Positions 1-7,751 of a DNA stretch of 64,000 nt are shown here, piece after piece; positions within the stretch are counted from its first letter, which is position 1, and each line of letters starts with the position of its first letter. The notes beneath the pieces were generated by a model, which had not been told where the DNA came from, ran no database searches, and worked only from the letters and a program-made list of their open reading frames with translations. Source of the DNA: an uncultured Oscillospiraceae bacterium. GTDB taxonomy: Bacteria > Bacillota > Clostridia > Oscillospirales > Acutalibacteraceae. Position numbers and translations under genes: made by a program. The stretch spans positions 62,001 to 126,000 of the forward strand of contig UQRL01000001.1 of NCBI GenBank assembly GCA_900543555.1, written 5' to 3'.

Positions 1-1
1 C

Positions 2-1342
2 TGGCGCTTAGAGCCCGGCGAGAGCTTCCAGACCCCCGAGGCCGTGCTGGTCTATTCGGACAAGGGACTGGGTGCCATGAGCCGCACCTTCCACCACTTC
101 TACCTGGACCACCTGTGCCGCAGCGAATGGGCCAAGAAGAAGCGCCCCCTGCTCATCAACAGCTGGGAAGCCGCGTTCTTCGACTTTGACGATGACAAGC
201 TGGTGGCCTTTGCCCAAGAGGCCAAGAAGCTGGGCATTGAGATGCTGGTGATGGATGACGGCTGGTTCGGAACCCGCAATGACGACCTGCGGGGCCTGGG
301 CGACTGGTATGTCAACGAGAAGAAGCTCAAGGGCGGCCTGTCCCATCTGATCGAGCGGGTCAACGCCCTGGGGCTGAAATTCGGCATCTGGTACGAGCCG
401 GAAATGGTCAATCCCGACAGCGACCTGTACCGGGCCCACCCGGACTGGGCCATCCGCGCCAAGGGGCGGGAGCACTCCATCTCCCGGTACCAGTGCGTGC
501 TGGACATGACCCGCAAGGATGTGCGGGACAACATCTTCCAGCAGATGTACAACGTACTCTCCCAGAACAAGATCGACTACATCAAGTGGGACTGCAACCG
601 CAATATCACCGAGGCGGCCAGCGCCACCCTGCCCCCCGAGCGGCAGGGCGAGTTCTTCCACCGGTATGTGCTGGGCGTTTACGACCTGATGGACCGCATC
701 ACCACCGCGTTCCCCCACATCCTGTTGGAGAACTGCTCCTCCGGCGGCTGCCGCTTTGACGCAGGCATGCTCTACTATGCCCCCCAGATCTGGACCAGCG
801 ACTGCACCGACCCCATTGAGCGGCTGACCATCCAGTTTGGCGCCTCCCTGTGTTATCCTGTGGCGGCTATGGGCGCCCATGTCTCTGCCAACAGCCGGGC
901 CAGCGTAAAGACCCGGGGCGTGGTAGCCATGAGCGGCACCTTTGGCTATGAGCTGGACCCCCGCACTGAACTGACCGATGAGGAGCGGGAAGTGGTGCTG
1001 CAGCAGGTGGCTGACTACCACAAGTACTATGACCTCATCCACTTTGGCGACCTGTACCGCCTGACTGCCCCCACGGAGAACCCCTATTTGGCCGACTGGC
1101 AGTTCGTCAGCCCGGATAAAAACGAGGCCCTGTTCTGCCGGGTCATCATGCGGCGCCCCCCCAACCTGTATCAGTCCGTGTGCCTGGCGGGCCTGGACCC
1201 CGACAAAATCTATGTGGACGAGGAAACCGGCAAAGCTTATTCCGGCGCCCTGCTGATGCACGGCGGCATTGATCTCTCCGCCTACGACTACGCCAACAAC
1301 TACGACGGCGACAGCTTTATGAAGCATTTCGTGGTTCGATAA
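2..1342 (+). CDS. Alpha-galactosidase, GH36, C-terminal part (5' end outside window)
   Basis: Hydrolyses terminal alpha-1,6-galactosides such as raffinose and melibiose, probably in the cytoplasm. The frame is open from base 2 and the first residues (WRLEPGESFQTPEAVLVYS) are already family sequence, so the gene is cut by the window edge. About 446 residues are visible of the usual 720-740, so the N-terminal beta-sandwich is missing here. The catalytic barrel shows MDDGWFG, the nucleophile Asp in IKWDCNR and the acid/base Asp in SDCTDP. No signal peptide can be judged. The stop is followed within 8 bases by the promoter of a tRNA gene. The GH36 call is firm; the exact substrate is not. Confidence 0.95.
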   Translation, partial: WRLEPGESFQTPEAVLVYSDKGLGAMSRTFHHFYLDHLCRSEWAKKKRPLLINSWEAAFFDFDDDKLVAFAQEAKKLGIEMLVMDDGWFGTRNDDLRGLGDWYVNEKKLKGGLSHLIERVNALGLKFGIWYEPEMVNPDSDLYRAHPDWAIRAKGREHSISRYQCVLDMTRKDVRDNIFQQMYNVLSQNKIDYIKWDCNRNITEAASATLPPERQGEFFHRYVLGVYDLMDRITTAFPHILLENCSSGGCRFDAGMLYYAPQIWTSDCTDPIERLTIQFGASLCYPVAAMGAHVSANSRASVKTRGVVAMSGTFGYELDPRTELTDEEREVVLQQVADYHKYYDLIHFGDLYRLTAPTENPYLADWQFVSPDKNEALFCRVIMRRPPNLYQSVCLAGLDPDKIYVDEETGKAYSGALLMHGGIDLSAYDYANNYDGDSFMKHFVVR

Positions 1343-1349
1343 ATTACGG

Positions 1350-1378
1350 TTGACAGAGCGGGATTTCCTTGCTATAAT
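1350..1378 (+). promoter_or_regulatory. Consensus sigma-A promoter of tRNA-Lys
   Basis: TTGACA at 1350-1355 and TATAAT at 1373-1378 with a 17-base spacer, a perfect match to the housekeeping consensus. Predicted transcription start near 1385, directly before a hairpin and the tRNA. Confidence 0.9.
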
Positions 1379-1383
1379 AAATA

Positions 1384-1404
1384 AGCTGTCCATCTTGGAC
1401 AGCT
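1384..1404 (+). other. Perfect 9-bp hairpin between promoter and tRNA-Lys
   Basis: AGCTGTCCA (1384-1392) and TGGACAGCT (1396-1404) are exact reverse complements around a 3-base TCT loop. The stem starts at the expected transcription start and ends 5 bases before the mature tRNA 5' end, so it would form the 5' leader of the precursor. There is no U-run, so it is not a terminator. It may protect the precursor or guide RNase P (inference). Confidence 0.6.
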
Positions 1405-1409
1405 TCCAT

Positions 1410-1485
1410 GACTCATTAGCTCAGCTGGCAGAGCACCTGACTTTTAATCAGGGTGTCCGGGGTTCAAATCCCCGATGGGTCACCA
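1410..1485 (+). tRNA. tRNA-Lys (anticodon TTT)
   Basis: A 76-base cloverleaf can be drawn by hand. The acceptor stem GACTCAT pairs with ATGGGTC with one T-G pair, and the D stem is GCTC/GAGC. The anticodon stem CCTGA/TCAGG encloses CTTTTAA with anticodon TTT. The T stem CGGGG/CCCCG encloses TTCAAAT. The CCA end is encoded (1483-1485). It has its own promoter and terminator, so it is a monocistronic tRNA unit. Confidence 0.97.
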
Positions 1486-1522
1486 AAAACAGGGCTATCC
1501 CTTTCGGGATGGCCCTGTTTTC
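1486..1522 (+). terminator. Intrinsic terminator of tRNA-Lys
   Basis: A 16-base arm starting AAAACAGGGC (1486-1501) pairs with 1506-1521 around a TTTC loop, and the 3' arm ends in a T-run. Confidence 0.85.
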
Positions 1523-1583
1523 GCGTTTTGTGCAGCGCCGCGGCACCCACCGCGGCCACTTTTTCAGAAAAGAGGCATAGATT

Positions 1584-2501
1584 ATGAAAAAGAAATTCAT
1601 TGCTTTGCTGCTCTCCGGCGCGCTGCTGGTTTCCACCGCGGTGTGGCCGGCTTCCGCCGCCAGCGTGGAGCAGTTCACCGACGTGGACTCTGGCGACTGG
1701 TTTTACACCCATGTGGACTATGTGGCGGAAAACGGGCTTCTCAACGGCACCAGCCAAACCACCTTTGGGCCGGAGGCCTCCATGACCCGGGGCATGTTCG
1801 TCACCGTGCTGGGCAACATGACCGGCATCGACACCGGCCTGTACCCGGGCAGCCGGTTTGACGACGTGCCCGCTTCTGAGTACTACGCCTCCCGCATTAA
1901 CTGGGCCACGGAAAATGGCATTGTCTCCGGCCTGGGCGGCAGGAAGTTCGGCCCGGAGAACTCTGTCACCCGGGAGCAGGCCGCCACCATGCTGTACAAC
2001 TACGCCAAGCGCACCGGCAACGACACCAGCTACAGCGCTTCGGTTTACAACAGCTTCCCGGACACCTCCGCCGTATCCTCCTACGCCGTGGAGCCCCTGA
2101 AGTGGGCCACCTCTCAGGGCATTATAAACGGCAGCGACGGCAAATTGAATCCCCAGGGCACTGCCACCCGCGCCCAGATTGCCGCCATCCTCCACAACGC
2201 GGAGAAGGTGCTGGTCAAGACCGAGCTGCTGCCCACTCCAGAGCCCACTGCCACACCAGCGCCTACGGCTACCCCTGCTCCCACAGCGACTCCTTCTCCC
2301 ACTGCCACGCCCCGGCCCACTGTGCGGCCTACGCCAACTCCTTCCACCCCTGCCTCGAATATCGTGTATTGGACGCCTTCGGGAAAAGCCTATCACCGCC
2401 CCACCTGCCCGACGATCGACAACTCCAAAAACTTGATTCGCGGAACCATTGCAGAAGCCATTGCCTCTGGCCGCAGCGCCTGCAAAGTGTGCAAGCCATA
2501 A
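1584..2501 (+). CDS. Surface protein with three SLH domains and a C-terminal Cys motif
   Basis: Predicted exported protein of 305 residues held non-covalently on cell-wall polymer. It has a Lys-rich signal peptide with an Ala-rich cleavage region (about residues 1-26). Three S-layer homology repeats follow, each starting with an F-x-D-V/T motif (about 30-75, 92-140, 152-205). A Pro-Thr-rich linker with repeats of the PAPTATP type spans about 212-257. The last 48 residues form a small domain with spaced His and Cys (AYHRPTC then CKVCKP), resembling the Cys/His tail found on some extracellular nucleases and possibly metal-binding. The RBS AGAGG precedes the ATG. Anchoring is established for SLH domains; the cargo function is unknown. 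Confidence 0.9.
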   Translation: MKKKFIALLLSGALLVSTAVWPASAASVEQFTDVDSGDWFYTHVDYVAENGLLNGTSQTTFGPEASMTRGMFVTVLGNMTGIDTGLYPGSRFDDVPASEYYASRINWATENGIVSGLGGRKFGPENSVTREQAATMLYNYAKRTGNDTSYSASVYNSFPDTSAVSSYAVEPLKWATSQGIINGSDGKLNPQGTATRAQIAAILHNAEKVLVKTELLPTPEPTATPAPTATPAPTATPSPTATPRPTVRPTPTPSTPASNIVYWTPSGKAYHRPTCPTIDNSKNLIRGTIAEAIASGRSACKVCKP

Positions 2502-2507
2502 GAGAAA

Positions 2508-2538
2508 GCCCGGCAGATAATCTCTGCCGGGCTTTTTT
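2508..2538 (+). terminator. Intrinsic terminator after the SLH gene
   Basis: GCCCGGCAGA (2508-2517) pairs with TCTGCCGGGC (2523-2532), followed by six T. It can also serve the convergent minus-strand gene that ends at 2553. Confidence 0.9.
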
Positions 2539-2552
2539 CACACTCTGGTGTC

Positions 2553-3806
2553 TCACACATCGTCCAAGCGCTGCTGGTCAGGCATCTGCGAAGCCTCGTC
2601 CTCCTCGGGCGGGAGAGGGAACTGGGGATCCTTGGGATCAATATTCCTCTGCCGCAGCCTGCTGCGCACCGAGGTGCGCAGCAGCTGGTAGATCACCGCC
2701 GTGGCAGGTGTGCCGAAAAGAATGCCGGGGATTCCCAGCACGCCGCCCCAGAACACCACCGCGAACAGGGTCCACAGGGGGGGAAGGCCAATGGAGGAGC
2801 CCACCACGCGGGGGTAGATCATGTTGCCCTCCACCTGCTGGAGGATCAGCAGGAAGATCAGGAAAATCAGGGCGTCAATGGGGTGGACCAGCAGCAGGAT
2901 GAGCACTCCCACCGCCGCGCCAATGTAAGCGCCCAAAATAGGGATCAGCGCCCCCAAAGTCACCACGGAAGAGATGAGCAGGGCATAATCCAGCTGCAAA
3001 ATACTCATGCCCACATAACACAGGGAGCCCAGAATGACACACTCCAGCAGCTGGCCCCGAATAAAGTTGAAGAACATGCGGTTGGTCAGCGTGGCGATTT
3101 GGCCAATTTTCTGGGCTGTGGGCCGGGGGAGGAACGCCAGCAGCGTGGACTTGACCCCCCGCAGCAGTTTTTCCTTGCCCATCAGCATGTATACTGAGAA
3201 AATGAAACCCATCACCGCGGCAAACACCCCGGAGGCCACATTGATAGTGACCCCCACCAGGGAGGAGAGGAAATCCCGCAGCACGGCGCTGGCGCTGGAA
3301 AGCACGTTGCTCCAGTTGAAGTTCCGCAGGAAATCCTGGATAAAGGTCAGGTCATTTTCCTGGGCAAACTCGTTCAGCCAGTCCATGGCGCTGGTGACAT
3401 AGCCGGGCACCGTCTGCTGGACCGTATCGGCCAAAATCCCCATGGATTCAATCAGGCCGGGGATAATGAAGGCGATGATGGACACCAGCACCAGGGCCAC
3501 CAGCAGGTAAGCCAAGGCCACCGCCAACGGGCGGCGCACCTTCTTCCACAGCTTGGATTTGACGTTTCGCAGGGGTTTGAAGGCCACATCCTCAAAGAAA
3601 TGCACGAACACATTGAGGATATAGGCCAGCACAATGCCGTAAAACACCGGGGCCACCGTACCCACCACCGTGAGCACCGCCCCCCACACCTGGTCAAACC
3701 GCATTAAAACCAGCACCAGCACCGCGGCAAAGACCAGCAGGATCATACCGTTGCGCAGCACCTTTTTCTCATCCCGCAGGCTGATGCCAATATCCTTCAG
3801 GCGCAT
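2553..3806 (-). CDS. AI-2E family transporter (PF01594 type)
   Basis: Polytopic membrane protein of 417 residues in the AI-2 exporter family, whose members export small molecules or act as Na+/H+ antiporters; the substrate here is unknown. The start is set at ATG 3806 because AGGAGG lies 6-11 bases upstream. An in-frame ATG 17 codons earlier lacks such a site. Hydrophobic segments occur near the N-terminus (VFAAVLVLVLMRF, GIVLAYILNVFVHFF), a soluble middle region follows, and a C-terminal block has Gly/Pro-rich helices (GALIPILGAYIGAAVGVLIL) typical of the family. The C-tail is acidic. It lies 54 bases downstream of the zinc-ribbon gene on the same strand. Confidence 0.88.
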   Translation of the reverse strand: MRLKDIGISLRDEKKVLRNGMILLVFAAVLVLVLMRFDQVWGAVLTVVGTVAPVFYGIVLAYILNVFVHFFEDVAFKPLRNVKSKLWKKVRRPLAVALAYLLVALVLVSIIAFIIPGLIESMGILADTVQQTVPGYVTSAMDWLNEFAQENDLTFIQDFLRNFNWSNVLSSASAVLRDFLSSLVGVTINVASGVFAAVMGFIFSVYMLMGKEKLLRGVKSTLLAFLPRPTAQKIGQIATLTNRMFFNFIRGQLLECVILGSLCYVGMSILQLDYALLISSVVTLGALIPILGAYIGAAVGVLILLLVHPIDALIFLIFLLILQQVEGNMIYPRVVGSSIGLPPLWTLFAVVFWGGVLGIPGILFGTPATAVIYQLLRTSVRSRLRQRNIDPKDPQFPLPPEEDEASQMPDQQRLDDV

Positions 3807-3860
3807 GAACACTCCTCCTTTTCCAAAAGCCCGGTTTCCCGCCGGGCAGCATTCCAAGCC

Positions 3861-4262
3861 TTAGGTCTTGGTCACAAAGACGTTGTGGCACTTCTGGCAG
3901 GTGACCTGGATCTTCCCCCGCCCCCGGGGCGCCCGCAGGCGCTGCCGGCAGTGCGGGCAGTGAAAATACTTATAGGTTTTCCGCTCTCGAAAGCGGGTGC
4001 GCTGGAACCGAAACCACTGCTCCACCGGCCCCCACACCTTCATAAAGGCGTAGTATTCCCGCTGGCGGGCCGCATGATTCCGAGAGAACATGCGGAAGAG
4101 CACATAGATGAAGACAACGTCGGCCACCAGGGCAATGGGCCAGAATAAAGCGCCGAAAAGGGACAATACTAAAGCTATCACCAGCAGGAACAAGCTGAAT
4201 TTATCCCCGCCATAGCGCCCATACATGAACTGCTGGAACTTTTGGAACAGCACCCAAAACAC
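3861..4262 (-). CDS. Small membrane protein with C-terminal zinc ribbon
   Basis: Function unknown. The 133-residue frame shows two hydrophobic helices (FSLFLLVIALVLSLFGALF and PIALVADVVFIYVLFRMF) and a basic linker. It ends in a CPHC...CQKC zinc ribbon, probably on the cytoplasmic side. The GTG at 4262 follows AAAGGA too closely. A second GTG three codons on (4253) has a better spacing of about 10 bases and may be the true start. It probably shares a transcript with the AI-2E gene 54 bases downstream. Confidence 0.75.
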   Translation of the reverse strand: MFWVLFQKFQQFMYGRYGGDKFSLFLLVIALVLSLFGALFWPIALVADVVFIYVLFRMFSRNHAARQREYYAFMKVWGPVEQWFRFQRTRFRERKTYKYFHCPHCRQRLRAPRGRGKIQVTCQKCHNVFVTKT

Positions 4263-4400
4263 ATCCTTTCAAGGGGCCGGCCCCCAGGGGGCGGCCGTTC
4301 TATTTTAGTATACCTTTGCCCCGTGCGTTTTTCAACCGCCGCCGCCCACCCTTCACGATAAATTTACATTTCAAGCATTTCAAGGCCCTGCTAAAAAACG

Positions 4401-4411
4401 AGAATTATTCT
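4401..4411. promoter_or_regulatory. Palindrome upstream of rubrerythrin, possible PerR/Fur-type operator
   Basis: AGAAT-T-ATTCT is an exact 5-1-5 inverted repeat 11 bases upstream of the -35 box. Its core AAT-n-ATT agrees with the PerR/Fur consensus, but the outer positions match only in part. The identification is tentative. Confidence 0.4.
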
Positions 4412-4422
4412 TAAAAATTCCC

Positions 4423-4451
4423 TTGACATTTAGATGTAAAAGGCTTATACT
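4423..4451 (+). promoter_or_regulatory. Sigma-A promoter of rubrerythrin
   Basis: TTGACA at 4423-4428 and TATACT at 4446-4451, spacer 17 bases. Confidence 0.85.
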
Positions 4452-4504
4452 GGGTTTAGAAACATCCAGGAGTTTCCAAATTTTCTTTAAGGAGGAACAT
4501 GACC

Positions 4505-5044
4505 ATGCCCGAACTGAAAGGCTCTAAGACCGAGGCCAACCTGATGACCGCGTTTGCCGGGGAGTCCCAGGCCCGGAACAAGTACACCTATTACGCCAGC
4601 AAGGCCAAAAAGGACGGCTATGTGCAGATTGCCGCCCTGTTTGAGGAGACCGCTAACAACGAAAAAGAGCATGCCAAGATCTGGTTCAAGCTGCTCCACG
4701 GCGGCATTGGCGACACCATCGACAACCTGAAGGATGCCGCTGCCGGTGAGAACTATGAGTGGACCGACATGTACGCCGGCTTTGCCAAGACCGCCCGGGA
4801 AGAAGGATTTGACCACATTGCCGACCTGTTCGAGGGCGTGGCCAAAATTGAGAAGGAGCACGAGGAGCGCTACCTCAAGCTGGTGAAGAACCTGGAGGAC
4901 GGCTTGGTGTTCTCCCGGGATGGCGACGTGATCTGGCAGTGCGCCAACTGCGGCCACATCGTCATCGGCAAGAAGGCCCCCGAGGTGTGTCCCGTGTGCG
5001 CCCATCCCCAGGCCTACTTCCAGATCAAGGCCGAAAACTATTGA
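4505..5044 (+). CDS. rbr: Rubrerythrin
   Basis: Non-haem di-iron peroxidase of anaerobes that reduces H2O2 with electrons from rubredoxin or NADH oxidoreductases in the cytoplasm. The four-helix ferritin-like domain carries the ligand motifs [10 protein letters not shown] and [14 protein letters not shown]-terminal rubredoxin-like domain follows with CANCGH and CPVCAHP. The length of 179 residues is usual. AAGGAGG at 4489-4495 is 9 bases from ATG 4505, which also matches the usual MPELKG start. An ATG two codons earlier (4499) is too close to the RBS. It is monocistronic, with its own promoter and terminator and a possible peroxide-responsive operator. Confidence 0.96.
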   Translation: MPELKGSKTEANLMTAFAGESQARNKYTYYASKAKKDGYVQIAALFEETANNEKEHAKIWFKLLHGGIGDTIDNLKDAAAGENYEWTDMYAGFAKTAREEGFDHIADLFEGVAKIEKEHEERYLKLVKNLEDGLVFSRDGDVIWQCANCGHIVIGKKAPEVCPVCAHPQAYFQIKAENY

Positions 5045-5069
5045 GTTTCAAAAACTATGGAAAACGGAC

Positions 5070-5097
5070 CCCCTGCCCTGCGGCAGGGGATCTTTTT
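5070..5097 (+). terminator. Terminator of rubrerythrin
   Basis: CCCCTGCC (5070-5077) pairs with GGCAGGGG (5082-5089), followed by a T-rich run to 5097. Confidence 0.85.
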
Positions 5098-5118
5098 CTG
5101 CCCTGGGGAAATTGCCTC

Positions 5119-5166
5119 TTGCAAATTTAGAACACACGTTCTATAATAAATACAAACACACGTTCG
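5119..5166 (+). promoter_or_regulatory. SOS promoter with two LexA boxes
   Basis: TTGCAA (5119-5124) and TATAAT (5142-5147) are spaced by 17 bases. GAACACACGTTC (5130-5141) fits the Gram-positive LexA/DinR box (GAAC-N4-GTTC) exactly and fills the spacer. A second box, AAACACACGTTC (5154-5165), has one mismatch and lies where transcription would start. Binding at either site would block RNA polymerase. This predicts DNA-damage induction of the three genes downstream. Confidence 0.9.
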
Positions 5167-5182
5167 ATCAGGAGGGTTCCCC

Positions 5183-6376
5183 GTGGAAAATGGCATCTTA
5201 CATGTGGATATGAACAACTTCTACGCCTCGGTGGAGACGCTGTTCGCCCCGGAGTACCGGGACGTGCCCATGGCTGTGGCCGGGGACAAGGAGAGCCGCC
5301 ACGGCATTATCCTGGCCAAAAACATGCTGGCCAAGAAAATGGGTGTGCAGACAGCGGAGCCCATCTGGCAGGCCATGCGGAAATGCCCCGGGCTTCAGCT
5401 GGTAAAGCCCCACCGGGAGCGGTACGCGGAGTATTCCCGCATGGCCCAGGAGATTTACTGCCGGTTCACGGATCTGGTGGAGCCCTTCAGCCTGGATGAA
5501 TGCTGGCTGGATGTCTACGGCAGCGAGAGGCTCTTCGGGGATGGGGAGCAGATTGCCCAGCAAATCCGCCGGACCGTGAAAAAGGAGCTGGGGCTCACAG
5601 TCTCCATTGGGGTGTCCTACAACAAGGTGTTCGCCAAGCTGGGCAGCGACTACAAAAAGCCGGACGCCGTCACCGTCTTTGGCCGGGAGCAGATGGAAAG
5701 CGTCATCTGGAAGCTGCCCGCCCAGGCCCTGCTGTTTGTGGGGCCCCACACAGGGAAGACCCTGGAGAAATTCGGCATCCACACCATTGGGGACATCGCC
5801 CGCATGGAGCTGCCCGCCATGCGCCGGATGCTGGGCAGGGCCGGGGAGGCCCTGTGGACCTACGCCAACGGATTGGACACCTCCCCTGTGGCGGCGGCAG
5901 GCGCCGCCGAACCCCCCAAGACCATCGGCAACAGCACCACCCTGCCCCACGATGTGACTACGGAAGAGGAGGTCCGCCGCACCCTGCTGGAGCTGGCGGA
6001 GTCCGTGGCCAGCCGCCTGCGGCACCAGGGGATGAAGGCGGGAGAGGTACAGCTGACGGTGAAGAGCGGGGACTTTCAAGAGTATCAGCGCCAGTGCAGG
6101 CTGGAGCCCGCCGTGTGCGACGCCCGCTCCCTGTACCGGGCCGCCCTGGAGCTGTACCGCAAGGAGGACCGGCGCTGGTCGGTGCGGCTGCTGGGCCTGC
6201 GGGCGGGAAAGCTGGTAGAGGCCAGCGGGGCCCAGCTGAGCTTTTTTGACCGAACCGAGGGACTGGAACGGGAAGAGCGGCTGGAGACCGCCGTGGATGC
6301 CCTGCGGGAACGCTTCGGCGGGGGAAGCGTGCGCCGCGGCACCGCGTTGGAAACAAAAAACCGGGACAAGAAGTGA
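5183..6376 (+). CDS. dinB: Y-family DNA polymerase (Pol IV/DinB-like), LexA-controlled
   Basis: Error-prone translesion polymerase of 397 residues. GTG start with AGGAGGG 7 bases upstream. The catalytic metal ligands are visible as Asp9 in HVDMNNFYASVE and Asp105-Glu106 in SLDE. Ser-Ile-Gly-Val-Ser and Asn-Lys motifs of the palm follow at about 142-155, then a helix-hairpin-helix region (about 180-215) and the little-finger domain. QLSFF at 351-355 is a likely beta-clamp-binding motif. It is first in a three-gene unit with a radical SAM protein and a DUF4130-type protein, so lesion bypass and a repair or modification activity are probably induced together. Confidence 0.95.
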   Translation: MENGILHVDMNNFYASVETLFAPEYRDVPMAVAGDKESRHGIILAKNMLAKKMGVQTAEPIWQAMRKCPGLQLVKPHRERYAEYSRMAQEIYCRFTDLVEPFSLDECWLDVYGSERLFGDGEQIAQQIRRTVKKELGLTVSIGVSYNKVFAKLGSDYKKPDAVTVFGREQMESVIWKLPAQALLFVGPHTGKTLEKFGIHTIGDIARMELPAMRRMLGRAGEALWTYANGLDTSPVAAAGAAEPPKTIGNSTTLPHDVTTEEEVRRTLLELAESVASRLRHQGMKAGEVQLTVKSGDFQEYQRQCRLEPAVCDARSLYRAALELYRKEDRRWSVRLLGLRAGKLVEASGAQLSFFDRTEGLEREERLETAVDALRERFGGGSVRRGTALETKNRDKK

Positions 6377-6419
6377 GGCGCGGCCCGCTTCGGATGGATG
6401 GACAAAGGCGGTAATGGTC

Positions 6420-7751
6420 ATGGACATGTTTGAAAAACTGGAAATTCTCACCGACGCGGCCAAGTACGACGTGGCCTGCACCTCCAGCGGGGTGGACCGG
6501 GCAGGCCGGCCGGGAACTGTGGGCAACGCGGTCAAGGCGGGCATCTGCCACAGTTTTGCCGCCGACGGCCGCTGCATCTCCCTTTTGAAGGTGCTCATGT
6601 CCAACGACTGCGCCTATGACTGCGCCTACTGCGTCAACCGCCGCTCGCTGGAGTGCCGCCGGGCCACCTTCTCCCCAGAGGAGCTGTGCCGCCTGACCAT
6701 GGAGTTCTACCGCCGCAACTACATCGAGGGGCTGTTCCTCAGCTCGGCGGTGCTGGAAAATCCTGACAACACCTGCGAGCGGATGCTGGCGGTGCTCAAG
6801 CGCCTGCGCCAGGTGGAGCGGTTTGGCGGGTACATCCATGTAAAGGCCATCCCCGGGGCCTCTCCCCAGCTGACCTACCAGCTGGGCCTGTACGCCGACC
6901 GCATGAGCGTCAACATCGAGCTGCCCTCTCAAAAGAGCCTGAAGCTGCTGGCGCCCCAAAAGAGCAAGGAGAAAATCCTGTCCCCCATGGGGCTCATCCG
7001 GGACGGCATCCAGGAAAACAGCCACGCCCTGGCAGCTTACCGCCACGCGCCCCAGTTCGTCCCTGCCGGGCAGTCCACCCAGATGATCATTGGCGCCACC
7101 CCCGAAAGTGACCGGCAGATCCTGCGGCTGACCGAGGGGCTCTATCAAAAATTCGGGCTGAAGCGGGTGTTCTACTCCGCCTACATGCCCGTGGTCAGCG
7201 ACCGGAACCTGCCCGCCCGGAACACCCCGCCTCCCCTGCTGCGGGAGCACCGGCTCTACCAGGCGGACTGGCTCCTCCGGTTCTACGGCTTCACCGCCGC
7301 GGAGATCTTAGACGAGGAGGCCCCGGACTTTGACCCCCTGCTGGACCCCAAATGCTGCTGGGCGGTTCGCCACATGGAGCTCTTCCCCCTAGAGGTGAAC
7401 AGCGCCCCCTATGAAATGCTGCTGCGGGTGCCGGGCATTGGGGTGAAGAGCGCCCGGCGCATCCGGGCAGCCCGGCGGTATGCCAAACTGGACTTCCCCG
7501 ATCTGAAAAAACTGGGGGTGGTGCTGAAGCGGGCTCGGTTCTTCCTCATCTGCCGGGGAAAGAGCCTCTCCCCCCTGCCCACGGATGACCCGGCGGTCGT
7601 TGCGGGGGCCATCCGGGAGGGGTCCCCCTTTCACCGCACCCAGCTGCCGGGGAAAGCGGGCGGAGGGCTGGCCCTGGACCAGCCGGAGCAGCTCTCCCTC
7701 TTCGCCCCCACCAAGGAGGATGGTGTAAAATGCCTTACCGGACAAATTTGA
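6420..7751 (+). CDS. DNA repair/modification radical SAM protein (TIGR03916-like)
   Basis: Resembles the putative DNA modification/repair radical SAM family that is genetically linked to the DUF4130/TIGR03915 family; the reaction is unknown. The 4Fe-4S motif is Cys64-x3-Cys68-x2-Cys71 (CAYDCAYC). A helix-hairpin-helix with VPGIGVKSARRI lies near 336-352, consistent with DNA contact. QLSLF at 424-428 matches the sliding-clamp pentapeptide. Start choice: AAAGGCGG precedes several in-frame ATGs (6414, 6420, 6426). ATG 6420 gives the best spacing and N-terminus (MDMFEKLEIL). It lies 43 bases after dinB and overlaps the next gene by 22 bases, so it is operonic and SOS-regulated. Confidence 0.88.
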   Translation: MDMFEKLEILTDAAKYDVACTSSGVDRAGRPGTVGNAVKAGICHSFAADGRCISLLKVLMSNDCAYDCAYCVNRRSLECRRATFSPEELCRLTMEFYRRNYIEGLFLSSAVLENPDNTCERMLAVLKRLRQVERFGGYIHVKAIPGASPQLTYQLGLYADRMSVNIELPSQKSLKLLAPQKSKEKILSPMGLIRDGIQENSHALAAYRHAPQFVPAGQSTQMIIGATPESDRQILRLTEGLYQKFGLKRVFYSAYMPVVSDRNLPARNTPPPLLREHRLYQADWLLRFYGFTAAEILDEEAPDFDPLLDPKCCWAVRHMELFPLEVNSAPYEMLLRVPGIGVKSARRIRAARRYAKLDFPDLKKLGVVLKRARFFLICRGKSLSPLPTDDPAVVAGAIREGSPFHRTQLPGKAGGGLALDQPEQLSLFAPTKEDGVKCLTGQI

